From Talinum fruticosum (Eukaryota > Streptophyta > Magnoliopsida > Caryophyllales > Talinaceae), in the NCBI GenBank assembly GCA_021018815.1, contig JAITYX010000012.1, positions 8,233,001 through 8,297,000 on the forward strand: DNA of 64,000 nt. The letters are read 5' to 3'. A model generated the notes under the pieces. The model ran no database searches. It saw only the letters and a list, made by a program, of their open reading frames with translations, and was not told where the DNA came from. This document shows, in pieces, positions 22,296 to 34,700 of this stretch (positions are counted from its first letter, which is position 1; each line of letters opens with the position of its first letter). Position numbers and translations under genes: made by a program.

Positions 22296-22312
22296 AGTTA
22301 GCCCCGACTTTG
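22296..22312 (-). other. Candidate polypurine tract of element B
   Basis: The reverse complement reads AAAGTCGGGGCTAACT just before the LTR start near 22295. It is only partly purine, so this is tentative. Confidence 0.35.
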
Positions 22313-22908
22313 ACCGAGTCCGAAAGACGAAAGGTCAAAGTTGACACTAAACGATACTTATCTCACTTTTGGGCATTATTTTGAATGTTGATTGATTAGT
22401 AGTGCCTGGACTTGGTTGCTATCAAACCTAAACTTCGAGACGAGGCCTAAACTTGATCACAATGTGTGCATTCTAATGTTTGGGAAAAGGGGCCTAAAGT
22501 CTAGAAGGTCGGTGATTTCATGCTAAAGCTTTGATTGTCTCTTGATGTGAGGCTTCGCTTAATAATTTTGTTGTACTAGCATACTCATTAGTGGATAATT
22601 GTATTAATGAAAGTTCAGTATTTTACCTGAATAATTCAGTCAAAACAAACTAAAAATTGGATTTGATAAAGTCAAATTTGTGTGTCCAAAGACCCACTTA
22701 CATGCATAAGGCTCCAAGAGACAACTTGCCATGCCTAATGGGACTTCACCAGCCTAGTCCCCAGGAAGACCCGCAAAGGTGCCACTAAGATGACACCGAC
22801 CAACCTTTGGGGAGGCCTTGTGTGGCGCATGCTCCTTGATTCCATGCTTGGTCTTCTATTGCTTTTTGCATTTTGTCTTATATTCTTGTCAAGCTTGGAT
22901 GAATTTGC
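22313..22908. other. Upstream region of the PMD-like gene
   Basis: Mixed non-coding sequence between the LTR and a TATA box. It ends in a promoter-like stretch. No coding domain seen. Confidence 0.45.
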
Positions 22909-22919
22909 TTATAAAAAGG
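22909..22919 (+). promoter_or_regulatory. TATA box of the PMD-like gene
   Basis: TTATAAAAAGG lies about 125 bp before the ATG at 23044 and is followed by a C/T-rich leader. The strand is opposite to the host element B. Confidence 0.5.
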
Positions 22920-23043
22920 GGACTTGGTGTGTTTGTTTTTCACACCTGATTAGCTCCTTTCCTTTACTTCCTCTTGGTTTCTCTAACTTTGCTCTAGTTT
23001 GCTCAAACTTATCTTGAGAAAACTAGACAACTTCTTGAAAAAA

Positions 23044-25165
23044 ATGTCTACAAGGAGTGCCCATGCCGTTAGGAGAACAAAAGTTAAGAGTCTAGTCCAT
23101 GATAACTTCTTGGAATGGGAAAGGCGTCCTCACCACGAGTGGAGCCCTAATGACCTCTTGGTGGAGACCGCGAACCATGTCTCATCTCTCACTATCTCTA
23201 CCTCACTAAGCTTGTTGGCTTAAGTTTCTTCCTTTGTATATTTGAAATGGTATCGTTTACTAACTAAAAGCTTGTTGGATTTCCATTTTATAGAAGGGCA
23301 CTATTCGGAGTAGAGGTGCTATCAGGAAATTCATGGAGACATTCAAGGAGCGGAATTACCCCTTGGAACACATCATGAATAGTGTCAGGTTTGGCCCTTT
23401 CTTTATTACTTTGAACCATTTGTGTGATCAAAAAGAATATAACCCTACGAGAGCTATTAGTGAGATGTTTTGAGACACCACCAAAACTATTCATCTCCCA
23501 TTTAGCGAAATGACTATCACGCCTTTTGATTTTTCTTATTCTTTCGGGCTTGGGCTTCTCGAGGGAACCTCTTGTTTACAACCGGGATTTGTATAATAAT
23601 CGTGACTATTTGCATCACCTTATCGGTCCCATTGCTACCCAGTTTCCTCAAGACAACATATTTAAATATACCCTTCTTTTTAGGCCTTCAAAAATGTTGA
23701 GTTGTGGGCTTAACACACTCAACAACAGCAGAGTTTGAATAGTGCTTGCCCTTATGCTAAGCACGTCCATCTTTTCGGACCAAGCTTCCAAAGTATATGC
23801 CCACTATTTGGTGAACTTAGTGGACTTGGACAAAATTAAGGACCTCAATTGGGGTGTGCCCGCCTATACCTATCTTTTAAGGGGTTTCGTTCCGGGGCTA
23901 GGCACATAACGGTTGAAAAAGACTTATTGAATTACATGCCCTTATGTGGCTTGTGGAAGGTTATTAAGGTATGCTCGACCCCTTCATTTAATTTCATAAA
24001 TATCTTATCTTGCATGGATAAGGATTTTACTTGCAACCGTGGTTATACGAGTACTTTCCCCATCTTTCACCTGGTTGAAGAAACCATCCTTCTTTCCTAG
24101 CTTTGGTAGCGTGGGCCAAAGACCACCCCGAATAGCGAAAAGCGAATGATATTGCCCCCTTTGAGGATAGCCCGTAACGATGTGGCCATAGTATGCCACT
24201 TTTAAGCTTTAAATTTTGAGCTACAATGGCCTAGAAACTTCTTTTCTTTCAACACAAATTTGTTGCCCCAACCCACGAGCTATAGTGGGAGTGGGTGGCC
24301 GGCGTCGGCCAAATGGCTGAGCTTTTGTTGCCCAATTTTGTTGGTTTTTTGTTTGTCTTCTCATAGGTAACTTTATCTCTACAGCTTCTTTCAGGAAAAA
24401 TCTACATTTCGAGCATCGATATTAATCTATTTTAACCCGGGAGTCCCGATGTTATGTTATGATCCCGAGGATGAATGTGTCGGGCATTTGCTCCTAAAAG
24501 CTGGAAAGGCCTAAGAGTATTATGCTCTTTTACTTTTAGTTGAATGCTAAAAGTGTCTTGCTAACATAATGGATGTTCAGTATGATTAGGAACAATCTCA
24601 AATAATGTTCATCAAGGACTTGTTTACTCGTCGGACATTCCGAACATTTCGAGTGAGCTTAGTTAGTTAAAGTGTTAACTCATGACCTTTTAGTAGATTT
24701 GCTAATTGCTCTATTACTCTTGTAGGATCATCGGTCGAGGTCTCCTCCTTCAAGAGGTTTCCTTAGCAGTTCCGCGGCTCGGACATGTTTTTTAGTCAAC
24801 GAGATGCCATCTAGTAGCACTGTTGGAACCGGTCCTTCACGTAGTTCCTCTCGGTGCTCTCACCGGCATAGTGCTTCCGACTAGGGCCAGCTACTTCCAT
24901 ACCTTAGCCTAGTTCTTCTAGTGCTGGGCCTAGCTCTTCCGAGGCCGGTATGGACGTCATGCCTTTGCTAGAGCTTGATCCTTATGGAAATCCGTATGAT
25001 TTTCATTGAATGTCATACACTAGACCTTATCATAAGGCCTCTCAACCGACTTTGGACCATAAAGCTAACTCTTCGCAAGCTACTGGGGAGAAGCGAGTTT
25101 CCACTTCGATCTTGGAGGATTTTGGCAACTACATCTTTGATGATGCTTTTGATGATGAAGATTGA
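23044..25165 (+). pseudogene. Plant-mobile-domain (PMD)-like protein gene, degenerate, antisense in element B
   Basis: ATG at 23044 opens a 59-codon exon (MSTRSAHAVRRTK start). A likely acceptor TTTTATAG at 23287-23294 precedes an exon with KFMETFKERNYPLEHIM, a TGA in place of a Trp-like codon after MF, then DTTKTIHLPFSEMTITPFDF, the hallmark of the aminotransferase-like plant mobile domain. A one-base shift near 23553 follows, then FSREPLVYNRDLYNN. Further pieces are DLNWGVPAYTYLLRGF (23838-23885) and a Ser-rich low-complexity tail. The last frame ends FDDAFDDED and stops at 25165. PMD proteins (MAIN/MAIL type) act in the nucleus in plants and also occur in transposons. Here the gene sits between pol and the 3' LTR of element B on the opposite strand. 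The exon model is partial. Confidence 0.6.
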
Positions 25166-25551
25166 ATAACTCCTTGTAGGGTGCTTAGTTAATATTAATG
25201 TTTTGGTTGACTATATTCATTGAGGTGAATGCAAAGACTCGATTCTAAAATGTTGTCTTTATTTATATGATGCGAAAAATTTCAAAGACAAATTAAAAAA
25301 AAATTGCACTAGCCCCACCCCCCAAAAAAAGAAAAAAACTTAAAAATTAAAAATGGTAAGTGCATGATCAAAAAATAAAATCAAGGCTTGGCCGAAATTG
25401 GGCATAAGCGAGAAAACCAAAGCGGCCCAATATATGAGGAACACTCGAACCAAACAATAAAGGGGAACCAGGCCGGTGTCGGCTAATTCACGACCCGGGG
25501 CTTGGCTGGTGGCAGTGGTGTTAAGGAGGAGGACTCGGTCCCGAAATCTAC
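25166..25551. other. Spacer between the two antisense genes
   Basis: The downstream side of the PMD-like gene includes an A-rich tract at about 25285-25365. From about 25380 a GGCC-rich, promoter-like stretch leads to the next TATA box. Confidence 0.45.
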
Positions 25552-25559
25552 TATAAAAA
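25552..25559 (+). promoter_or_regulatory. TATA box of the DUF7745-like gene
   Basis: TATAAAAA in an ACTATAAAAAGGACTCGG context, about 115 bp before a candidate ATG at 25672. Confidence 0.5.
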
Positions 25560-27341
25560 GGACTCGGTGTCGTATCACCGAAAATTACAATTTTAATCTC
25601 CCTTTACAACTCTTTCGGAAAACGAGTGCCTAAGAAAATTCCAGTTCCTTCATCCCTTTTAATTCTCAAAGATGAACTTCATCACTGAATTGTCCGCTTT
25701 ATGCATAAGATGAGTGAGGTTGATAAATTAGCGTTGTTCCCCTATGGACTGAATATCCTTTTCAGCATTTGACAAGTAAAGATCTAGTAGACTCTATTAA
25801 GGGTCGTGGTGGCCTTCGGGATTCGAGAATACCTTGTCTTCGGTTTTGGGGATAAAGAATTATGTCCCATTCCTGAAGAATTTGATGCCATCCTAGGCAT
25901 TCATTATCATACCAAACCCGTGGTTCCGACGCCTTCTACTAATATATTTGTAACATACAAATGCCTTCTAAACATGAATAACAGGAATGTGAGTTGGATT
26001 CAAATCACGGTCGAAGTGCATCCGATGAACCCGATGTCACACTTCCGCCCAATGTATTCTTTAGAGCATGATTATATTCAAAGGCTTCAAGCCATTATTA
26101 CATGCCTAATAGGTAGCTTCCTATTTGTAATGCCCCCAATCACCATTACTTAATAATCCCCTCATTAGGGACTATTACGTAAGGTCGCAGCGGAAGGTAA
26201 CGATCGAAGGCGCTACCGCCGTCCTAAAAATAGGACAAGGCTAAATAATTTGAAATAAAATGAAGTACGATTTGTGCATCCACTGTTATATTTCCAATGA
26301 TACTTGTTAGGAGTTACTACTTATTACCCAAGTAGCTAGGTCATCCCAAAACACAGAGTTACTCGGTTTAGCAACGTAATATTTATACAACCTAGACTTT
26401 TGTTTAATCCACAAAATAATATGCAACGTACAGTAATTCCTAAGGTCATACCTACACCCCGGTTGAGGGTAAAATCACTGTGAGCGTCTATGTACCTTCG
26501 ATTCGCAAATGCCACGTAGCTGGCTAGGGTTTGCCTTCGTCGGACTTGGTAAATGGTTGATTGTTCACCAATGCTTTTTCCTAAAATAAAAACAAGTAAA
26601 ATATTTCGAAGAATGAGTCGAAACTCAGTACGAACATTCCTTCACTGTAAAACAACTTTGAAGAATATTTTGATTGAGCGCGCGCATTTCAATTCATTTT
26701 AGTTTGAAATCGGGGGAGAGAATATAAGTAAAACTTGCTTGTCGATTATTATCCGAAAGTGGAACCCCTTCGTAATTGATACGATCGTTGAACAGTGCTC
26801 ACCCCGGGCCGACCGATAACCCGAGTTGACGCCGCGCGCGAGTATAATTGGTGGGTCTAAGCCCGGATAATTGATAATTGGGTGGGGACCACTTAATTAG
26901 GTGGCAAAACTTGCCTTGTAAATGATTCATTGTTATTTGTATATATGAGAAAAGTTGAGATTTGATGAAACATGTGAGTTTTCGAAAGGTACAAGCAATG
27001 AACGTACTCGAACCGAGGATATTTGTTTCTCCCCTTTTATAGAAATCCAAGTTACCAGCTAGTCGGCAACGGAAGTGGCCCGAGTTACTGTTTCAAATGG
27101 GTTTATGTTGTTAATAATGTATCTCTTGAGTTTTAATATTTGAATTTGTATAAGCATTGACAATTATTTTATTTTTTGTATTTATTACGTAATCGGTTAA
27201 ACTATGTTTCCTTACATAACTTTATTGCATTAATTCCATTTCGAACATTGATTACAACGCATATTAAGAAGTTAATTAGGCTGATTAGATGGCCGGTGGC
27301 ATTCATGTAATTCAATTTGTTAGTTAACTTAGATTGAAAAT

Positions 27342-27343
<2 letters not shown>

Positions 27344-27402
<59 letters not shown>
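27344..27402. repeat. (TA)n microsatellite
   Basis: About 59 bp of pure TA repeat inside solo LTR copy 2. A shorter run of the same repeat stands at 27464-27482. Confidence 0.97.
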
Positions 27403-27404
<2 letters not shown>

Positions 27405-28029
27405 TATGTCGGAGGGTAAAACCCCCTCAATACCTGCTTATTTATGTGGAATATATGGAGGCTGTATATATATATATATATAATCAAACACTTATTCCTA
27501 GTTTATTCCTTCCTTCTCCCTTCATTACATTCAAAACCTATAGTTAGGTAATTAGTTAACCCATCAAATGCCTTCCCTAGGAAGGTTCCATAATCTACCG
27601 AATTGCTCAAACTCATGCATACACCATTTTAAGGTCATAAGCATTGTTTTCCCGACAACTTCACACTCACAACCACAATTAGGTACGCTTAATACTCAAT
27701 CATTTTCCATGCCTCGTACACTTGCACATTATCGAATTTCAACTTCTACGCACGCATTCTCCTTCGTTTGCTCAATATAATGATTTCCAAAATGTTCCAT
27801 TCGATAATAAAACATCCTCAATCTCATTCACTAGTTCGTAATTTCCCAAAAGAAGTCACATTCATTCATATTCGCACAATCAATTCATCAAAATACCAAA
27901 CCTAAATCCTCCACACCAATTCGAATTTTCCCAAATTAATCTTTAAATTCACTCCACAAACATATTTATAAATAAGATAATTCAATTTCACAACTACAAT
28001 TGCTCAAATAAATAATGAAGGGTTTAGGG

Positions 28030-28700
28030 TTTTACCTTCGAATTCACAGAGGAAGAGTCAAGGAGAGGAAGGAGGGGATGTTGACGGTGCATGGTCGCTC
28101 CCACTATGGCGGCTGTTGGAGAGGCCGACGGCATGCCTCGGCGTCGGCTGCGGTGGTTGGCCGCCGAGTGGCCGCAAGAAGCGAGGGCAAGCCACGCGGA
28201 AGGAGAGGGAGCGCGAGGGCGCAACAGAGAGAGCAAGAGGAAGAGCACGGAAGAGAGATGTCGGGCGTCTTCCTAACGACGCCGGCGCCGGCTGCTGGCC
28301 TCGGTGTTGGTGGCGTTTGGTGGCCGAGACCGAGTAGCGAGGCGGAGGCGAGAGGAGGGAGCAGAGCACGCGAGGGAAAGGGAGAGAGCGCCGGCGTGAG
28401 AGATGGAGGCCGGTGGCCTCTGGCCGGTGCTAACGTCGGCTTCGCCCGGCGTTGGCGGTGCCCTGTCGCCGGAACCGGCGCGACCGAGGGAGGCTTGGAG
28501 AGGCAGGGCGAGGCAGGGGATGCGAGAGAGAGAGAGAGCCATCGCGCGAGAGAGAGTGGGAGGGCGCCCGCCGGGCGGTGCCTAGCGCCGGCTTCGGCCG
28601 GCGTTGGTGGCGTCCGGTGGCCGGACAGTGAGACAGCGGGCGAGAGGCGGTGAGAAGCAGAGCAGGGAAGCGAGAGAGGGAATGAGGATTGGTGCCTCCG
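28030..28700. other. GC-rich low-complexity block in solo LTR copy 2
   Basis: GC content is far above its surroundings, with GGCCGG, GCCGGCG and GAGAGA motifs. It is open in most frames on both strands, which is a composition effect. The same position in copy 1 is G-rich and in copies 3 and 4 is pyrimidine/purine-rich. Confidence 0.7.
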
Positions 28701-30069
28701 CTCAATCTGTTTTCATCTGTAAATAATACATTTTTTTTTAATTCCGTAAAAATCCGTTTCGGATTTTTCCTTAAAAAAATCGGGTTTATTTATTTTATTA
28801 TTTTGATTTTATTTTGATTTATTTATTTATTTATTTACTTTTTTTCTTTTATTGTTACTTTTAAATTTTATTTTAATAATGATGTTCACAAATTATAATC
28901 TTATTATGAGATTTTTATTAGGGCCACTTCGTCGCCTTAACCGCATTACACATGTATAAGGATAATGTAAATGCAATTTATCGAATTGAAGTGCACGCGC
29001 TCAATTATATAAATATTGTAATTAATAAATAATGTGATTTAGAGTCGGGTTGTTACACTATTAGTAGGAGGCCACGAGGATATAGCGTCTGCTGCGCTTT
29101 TGGACATCACCGAGCGGTTAGAGGATCAACGCTCCTTTACTCACTTGATCATTACAGAGACTATCCTAGGGCTGGACCACGTTGAAGCAAATCCAAATGA
29201 GGAGCTAGTAGTCCAGCACGGCGAGGCTAAAAAGTCTTCGGTTTTTTCTAAGTCTTGCTTTTACGTTACTTTTTTATTTTGATTTTGCTCTTGTTTGGCA
29301 ATAAATTATGATGAATCGACTATGCAGGACTCTAATAATTTTTTTATATTTGGTTTGCAAATCTGGTTGGTGAAGCGAGTTTAAATTGGTGCAAGGACCC
29401 GTAAAAGCATAAAAGTACCTGGTTACGCAGCTTCCGTCCGCGGCAATGCTTGGGTGAGTTGACTGATCGTGCAGCTTCTTGGTAGGAAGCCTAGTTTAGA
29501 GCTAGGCATGCCGTTAAGTGGTACTTCGAACATTGGAGGGCGTCCTAATTTAGGACACACACCGAAAGGCATTCATTTGTACATTTGTCGGGTTTTGAAA
29601 CTAGTATGTACTACTTCCCTGACCGTGTAATGTGGCAAATACGGTGAGTCTAGGAGCTCCCTTATTTGGGCTGCATCGTGCATGCTTCTTTTGAAAATTT
29701 TCATGGTTTTGGCAGCACGAGGCGGGTACCGACATGGGTTAATTACGGAACGAACCTGCCGAGGTTGTAGAAATCGACGGACAAACGATGTCTCGCGGTC
29801 TCTGGAATTTATCTTGAGTGGATAAAAGAGACTGATCCCAAGCAATGCAAGGCACTAAGGACTTGAGAGTGTGACACAAGAGGAGTTATTCCTGCCGTAA
29901 CACCTCTTTAGATTGACGAAGTGATCCCTCGAGCCGACAAATAGGCTCACAAGAGACAAGCTGAAGAGAAGAGGGCTCGTAGGCTCAAGGAACTAAAAAG
30001 TCAACCTAAAAGGATGCAGTAGAGTCTACTGGTGCAGAAGGGAAGAAAGTGAAAATTGACTACCGTTGA

Positions 30070-30252
30070 GTTTAGGCGAAAATAAGAATAAGGATTAGAA
30101 AATTTTTAGTTTTGCCTCTTTAGAACAATTATTTTTATGTAGTATGCTTGTTTATTAATAATAAAGTAAAAAGTAAGTTTTATACTCACTTTTATCCTTC
30201 ATTTATTTTATCGCTCACTTAGAGGAAAATAATTGCACTCGTGTAATGGTAC
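30070..30252. other. Downstream of the DUF7745-like gene
   Basis: AT-rich, with AATAAA-like words (AATAATAAAG near 30158) that could serve as a poly(A) signal for the gene ending at 30069. Confidence 0.35.
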
Positions 30253-30430
30253 CACCCTAAAAATAACGAGTTAAATATAAAATATCCCACATAAAGGAAT
30301 TAATTAATTAATTACACTATCCGATTGTACTCGCCCTAAAAACAACAATCAAGCACAAAATATCCCATTTAAAGGAATTAATTAATGAACTGGACCATCT
30401 GATTGGACAGCCCTAATAACAATTAAATGT
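30253..30430. repeat. Tandem repeat, ~78-80 bp x about 2.3
   Basis: Units begin CCCTAAAAATAACGAG (30253), CCCTAAAAACAACAATC (30333) and CCCTAATAACAATT (about 30411). Each of the first two contains AAAATATCCCA and AAAGGAATTAATTAAT. It lies between the antisense gene and the pol end of element B. Confidence 0.75.
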
Positions 30431-30565
30431 CAAATATAAGGCATCAGCCATAGGGATTTCTCGGCCTTACCTTCTCACCGTTGTTTGGACGATGGCTGGT
30501 GCCGGCTAGGACCGCGGCCTGGTTGGGTTGGGCTTGGAAAATTACAAGAGCTGTTTAGTATTATG
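30431..30565. other. Short spacer beside the pol end of element B
   Basis: Contains a GGCC/CCGG-rich stretch. No further domain recognised. Confidence 0.4.
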
Positions 30566-31700
30566 CTAAACATAGTACTTCTTTAACTTATCCAAGTTAG
30601 TATATTGAAAAATTTATTCGTCGTCCAAATGAGGTAGTTTAACTACTCATCCTCACGATATTTGACTAACTATGAATGGGGCTTGCCAATTGGGCCTAAA
30701 TTTTCCTCAAAGATCCTGAATTGGTGCTCTAATCTCCTTAAGGACCAAATCTCCAATTTGTAAATTATGAGGCTTAACCTTTTTTTAAATGCCCTTGATA
30801 TACGCACTTGGTAAATATGGACATTATATAGATCATTTAAACGCCTTTCATCCAGCGAACACTAACTTCTCTTAGCACGCCTTAGCCCATTCTCCTTCAG
30901 AATTTGACTTTCTAAAACGATTCGTAACTAAGGGATGACAATTTCTATTGGAAGGACATCTTCCATACTCGTATAAAAGGGAGTAAGGTGTTGCTCGCAT
31001 TGAGGTTCCAATGGAGGATTGGTAGCCCCATAAAGCAAAGGGAAATTTTCAGGCCAATCCTTATAACCGACAACCATATTCTCCACTATCTTTCCGATAT
31101 TGTTGTTAGCAGCCTCAACTGTTCGGTTCATCTAAGGGTGATAGGGAGAAGAACTATAGTGTTTCATTTTATTCTTGTCTAGTAGATCTACTACTTCTTT
31201 CTTAAAATGACTACCATGGTCACTAATCAGCTCATGTGGTACCCCATATTGGCAGAGAAAGTTGTGAGTTATGAACTTTGCCACATGGTTTGATGTTAGG
31301 GTTTCCTAGAAGGCTGCTTCTACCCATTTGGAAAGTAGTCAATAATCAATAACATAAATTCGTGACCACCCATTCCTTTAGGGGTCAATTTACCAATGAT
31401 GTCAATGCCCCCAAAATGAAAATGGACAGGGTATGCAATTGTCGTTAAAAAGGAAGGTCGTTGGGGCTGCAAGTTAGCATACACTTGAAACTTAAGACAT
31501 CTTTTAACAAACTCATGACAATCTGCTGCCACGATCGACCAATAATATGCTAACCTTTGAATTTTCTAAACCACCATTCTTTCGTTTATGCAGTTTGCAT
31601 CCACACCATGAATAACGGTAATTATTCATGTGTTGGTTTTCTTGTACAATTGCACTTATTTTATGAAGAACTATGCTGCTAGCATACGGATGGCTCACTA
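30566..31700 (-). pseudogene. Element B integrase
   Basis: Read in reverse, the zinc-binding start has YYWSIVAADCHEF and VKRCLKFQV, where the usual second Cys of the CxxC pair is Phe. The catalytic core start GIDIIGKLTPKGMGGHEFML (about 31355-31415) keeps the first Asp. The later core reads TVEAANNNIGKIVENM (31080-31125). The C-terminal part has KPHNLQIGDLVLKEIRAP, and the polyprotein ends KKYYV with a stop at 30566-30568. Stops and frameshifts separate these pieces. The order and motifs are those of Tat-lineage gypsy integrase. Integration activity is excluded by the breaks. Confidence 0.85.
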
Positions 31701-34700
31701 GGCTTTACTTATGGAGTCCGGTGGGTATTCTTGGTTTTGTAAATACTGATAGATGTCATGGTATCAACTGGTGTAGTCACTATTAGATACGTTTAGTGTG
31801 TATATATGCGCGGAGTTGACTCCGTCGTTCTATATGAATGACCATTGAATGAATGCCACTAAGGATATTGATCATGGATGCTAATTTAGATAAGGCATAT
31901 GTGAACTGGAAGGTCTTTGTATGATATGCTATAGAAATATTTTGCTAATTCAAGTAGATGCACTTGGTAGGGTGCCAAGGCTTCACTACATATCTTCCAC
32001 TTCGTGAAATATAATTAATGATCAGATTAGAGTCACTAAAAACACTAATATTCTTGGCTCTTATTTCTATGGTAGCTTGAAGTCCGATGATACATGTCTC
32101 GTATTCTGAAGTGTTGTTAGTGACTTTAAAATCTAATTTAACTAAAATGAGAGTATGTGTTCCCTCCGGCAAGATTAAAAGGATCTATAATCCACATGTG
32201 AATTTCTACTTGTAGAATGTTCTCATCTTGAGAGTCGAGATGTTTGGGTTGTGATTTTGATTATTAGTAAATCAGCTAGGAATTCCGATATTACCCTTCC
32301 TTTGATTGCCTTTTGGCGGACATACTTGAGTTCAAATTCGATAGCATGCCTGTCCATCTAGCTGTCCTTCTACCGATGGTTAGTTGCTCAAGAATGTATT
32401 TGATGGGATCTGTTGGCACTACTATATATACCGTGTGGTCCAACATGTAGTGTCTAAGCTTCTTGGTGGCCTAGACTAAAGCCAATGATATTTTCTCTAA
32501 AGGGGTATACCAAGTCTTATAATCTAATAATTTATTACTTAGATAATATATCATGCATTCCTCCCGACCATCCCATTAAGCTAACATGCTCCCATTGCAG
32601 CTTCTATTGTAACGAGGTAATAGAGCAACAACTTCCCCGGTTGAGGCGGAATTAGCACTGGAAGATTGGCCAAATACTCCTTAACCTTCTTGAAATTTTT
32701 TCGGAGCTCTTCATCCCAAATAGGCTTAACTCCTTTTCCAAGATTCTTGAAGATGGGTTTACGGATCATCGTCAATTTTGATATGAACGACCAATGTAGT
32801 GTAAACGTCCTAGAAAACCCCATATCTCCTTTTCTGTCTTAAGTGGTGGAATCTGTTGGATGGATCAAATTCAATTTCTCTAAGACTAACCACATAGCCT
32901 AGTAGTTTGCCCGAGGTTACTCGAAAGGCACACTTTTATGGGTGAAGGCACATGTTATATTTTCGTAGTCTTTCGAACAATTTTTTAAGGCTAGGTAAGT
33001 GCCCCGCCCTATCCTTGGACTTGATGATCATGTCATCCACGTATACTTCAACTTCTTTATCTATCATGTCATGTAGTAACTTCGTGGCCATCCTCCGATA
33101 GGTAGCTCCGACATTCTTGAGCCCAAAAGGCATTACTACATAACACTACGTCCCCATTGAGTGATAACGGTCGTTTTTCGATGTCTTCTTCAACCATCTT
33201 CACTTGATTGTATCTAACATAGCCAACCATAATGAAAGTAAGGCATGACCCGCTGTTTTATCTAGTAGAATATTGATATGAGGCAATAAGAAGTCATCCT
33301 TAGGGCTCGCCTTATTCAAATCCCCGAAATTGACGCACATTTGTATCCTTCCATCTTTCCTCGAGCACTGGCACTATATTTGCTACGCACACAAGGTAGT
33401 GGACAACATTAATGAACCCAGACTTCTAGTTGCTTCGAACTTCTTCCTTAATCTTTAATACCCACTTAGGTTTCATTCTACTAATTTTCTCCTTAATTGG
33501 TCGAAGGTTTGCTCGGGAGAGTCTCGAGTCACCCTAGAGGGGGTGAATAGGGTGATAGAAGTTTTTCGTGGAAACGTTAGCTCTTTTGTTAACGAAGAGA
33601 CAGAGACAGGTTCGAATCAAACAAGCAGGGTCGAAAAGCTTGGACTCGAAATGCTATCACAAACAAACACGCAAGTCAAGCGAGAGTAATATGACTGTCC
33701 GAGTCTAGAATGAACTCGGAAAGATAACACTTAGAAATTACGTGGAAACCCTCATGGGGCAGAAAACCACGGACCGTGTCAATCCGGACACGAAGTCAAA
33801 TCCACTATTTTGAGTCCACAAAATACCGTGAACCGATCGAACCCGAGTTGCTCCCTTAGACAACTCTATACAAGTTTTCCTAGACTCGAAATTCCCTTAT
33901 CTCGATCTAGTACTTCCTAGCTGAGATAACCCTTACAGCTAGGGACAACTAAGCTAAGTTAACCCTTACAGCTTAGTCAAGGAACCTTACAAAGAATGTA
34001 AGAAAGAGTTTGTAACTAAGTACAAGACCTTACAACTCGTAAAGTATTAAATTACAGAGTAGGAGTTGTAAGTAGAAGATTGAGAATGTATACAAAGACT
34101 TTGAGCAATTATGTGTATTAACAATATGTTCGGCAATCTTCAAGTCTTGTGAAGTGGCTTCTATTTATAGATGACCAGGCAGAGTAGCCGTTATCTTCAT
34201 CTCGCTGACCGAGAGTCCTCTCGTGATCGTTGATGGAAGCTTTCGAGTCACTCGAAAGTATCCGTTGTAATGTGAACGTTGGACAACGGTTTAACTCTCT
34301 TGGAAATCCCGAAACCATTGGCGGTGTCTTGAAAGATAAGGTGGAAACCACCGTTAAGCTTGGTGTTCCAGCTTTCTAGATTTGGAAACAGACAGCCACG
34401 ACACAATCTTCCGGGACTCGGAGCAGAGAAGGTGAAAAGCCATGTCTCGCTGGTGATTTGACATTCGAAGCCGGTTACTTTTGTAGTTTTGAAAAGTGTA
34501 TCCTCGATTAAATAACCTACAAAAGTAAATCAATTTTGGTTCTCAAAGTATAAAATACTTTGGTCCAAGATTAGACACAGATAATAAAATAATTATGATA
34601 ATTAAACAACTAATTATCCGAGTCGAAGAGGAATGGAATTTTCTAAGTCCAATATCAATGATACTCAAAATTCCATCCGATTTAGTCTAAGTGAAGGATC

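Larger units (their letters stand above)
26126..29057 (-). repeat. Tekay/Del-like gypsy solo LTR (copy 2)
   Basis: TGTAATGCCCCC at the left and GGGTTGTTACA at the right. Target-site duplication CTATT is perfect (26121-26125 and 29058-29062). Length is 2932 bp. It contains TA microsatellites and a GC-rich block at 28030-28700. Read in reverse, the GC-rich block ends in GAATTCGAAGGTAAAAC, a splice-donor-like site comparable to CCAAGGTGAGTAA in copy 4. Confidence 0.93.
25672..30069 (+). pseudogene. DUF7745-like plant protein gene, split by a solo LTR
   Basis: The candidate ATG at 25672 is followed by a frameshift. The clear part is 25806-26125 with EYLVFGFGDKELCPIPEEF, close to the FWDPxxxVFRFG...PTLEE pattern I know from DUF7745-type retroelement ORFs. 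At 26126 a Tekay-like solo LTR intervenes. Removing it and one CTATT copy gives an unbroken GSFLLVGGHEDI across the join. After that, ASAALLDITERLEDQRSF runs to about 29230, probably followed by an intron. Later frames are shifted, and the Lys-rich tail EEKRARRLKELK then EGKKVKIDYR stops at 30069. Function is unknown. It stands directly beside the end of pol of element B on the opposite strand, second of an antisense pair with the PMD-like gene. Confidence 0.55.

Noticed and set aside
28015..28705. Long overlapping open frames on both strands, up to 212 codons
   Set aside because: They lie in a GC-rich, low-complexity block of a solo LTR. All frames are open because stop codons are rare in such sequence; no domain is visible.
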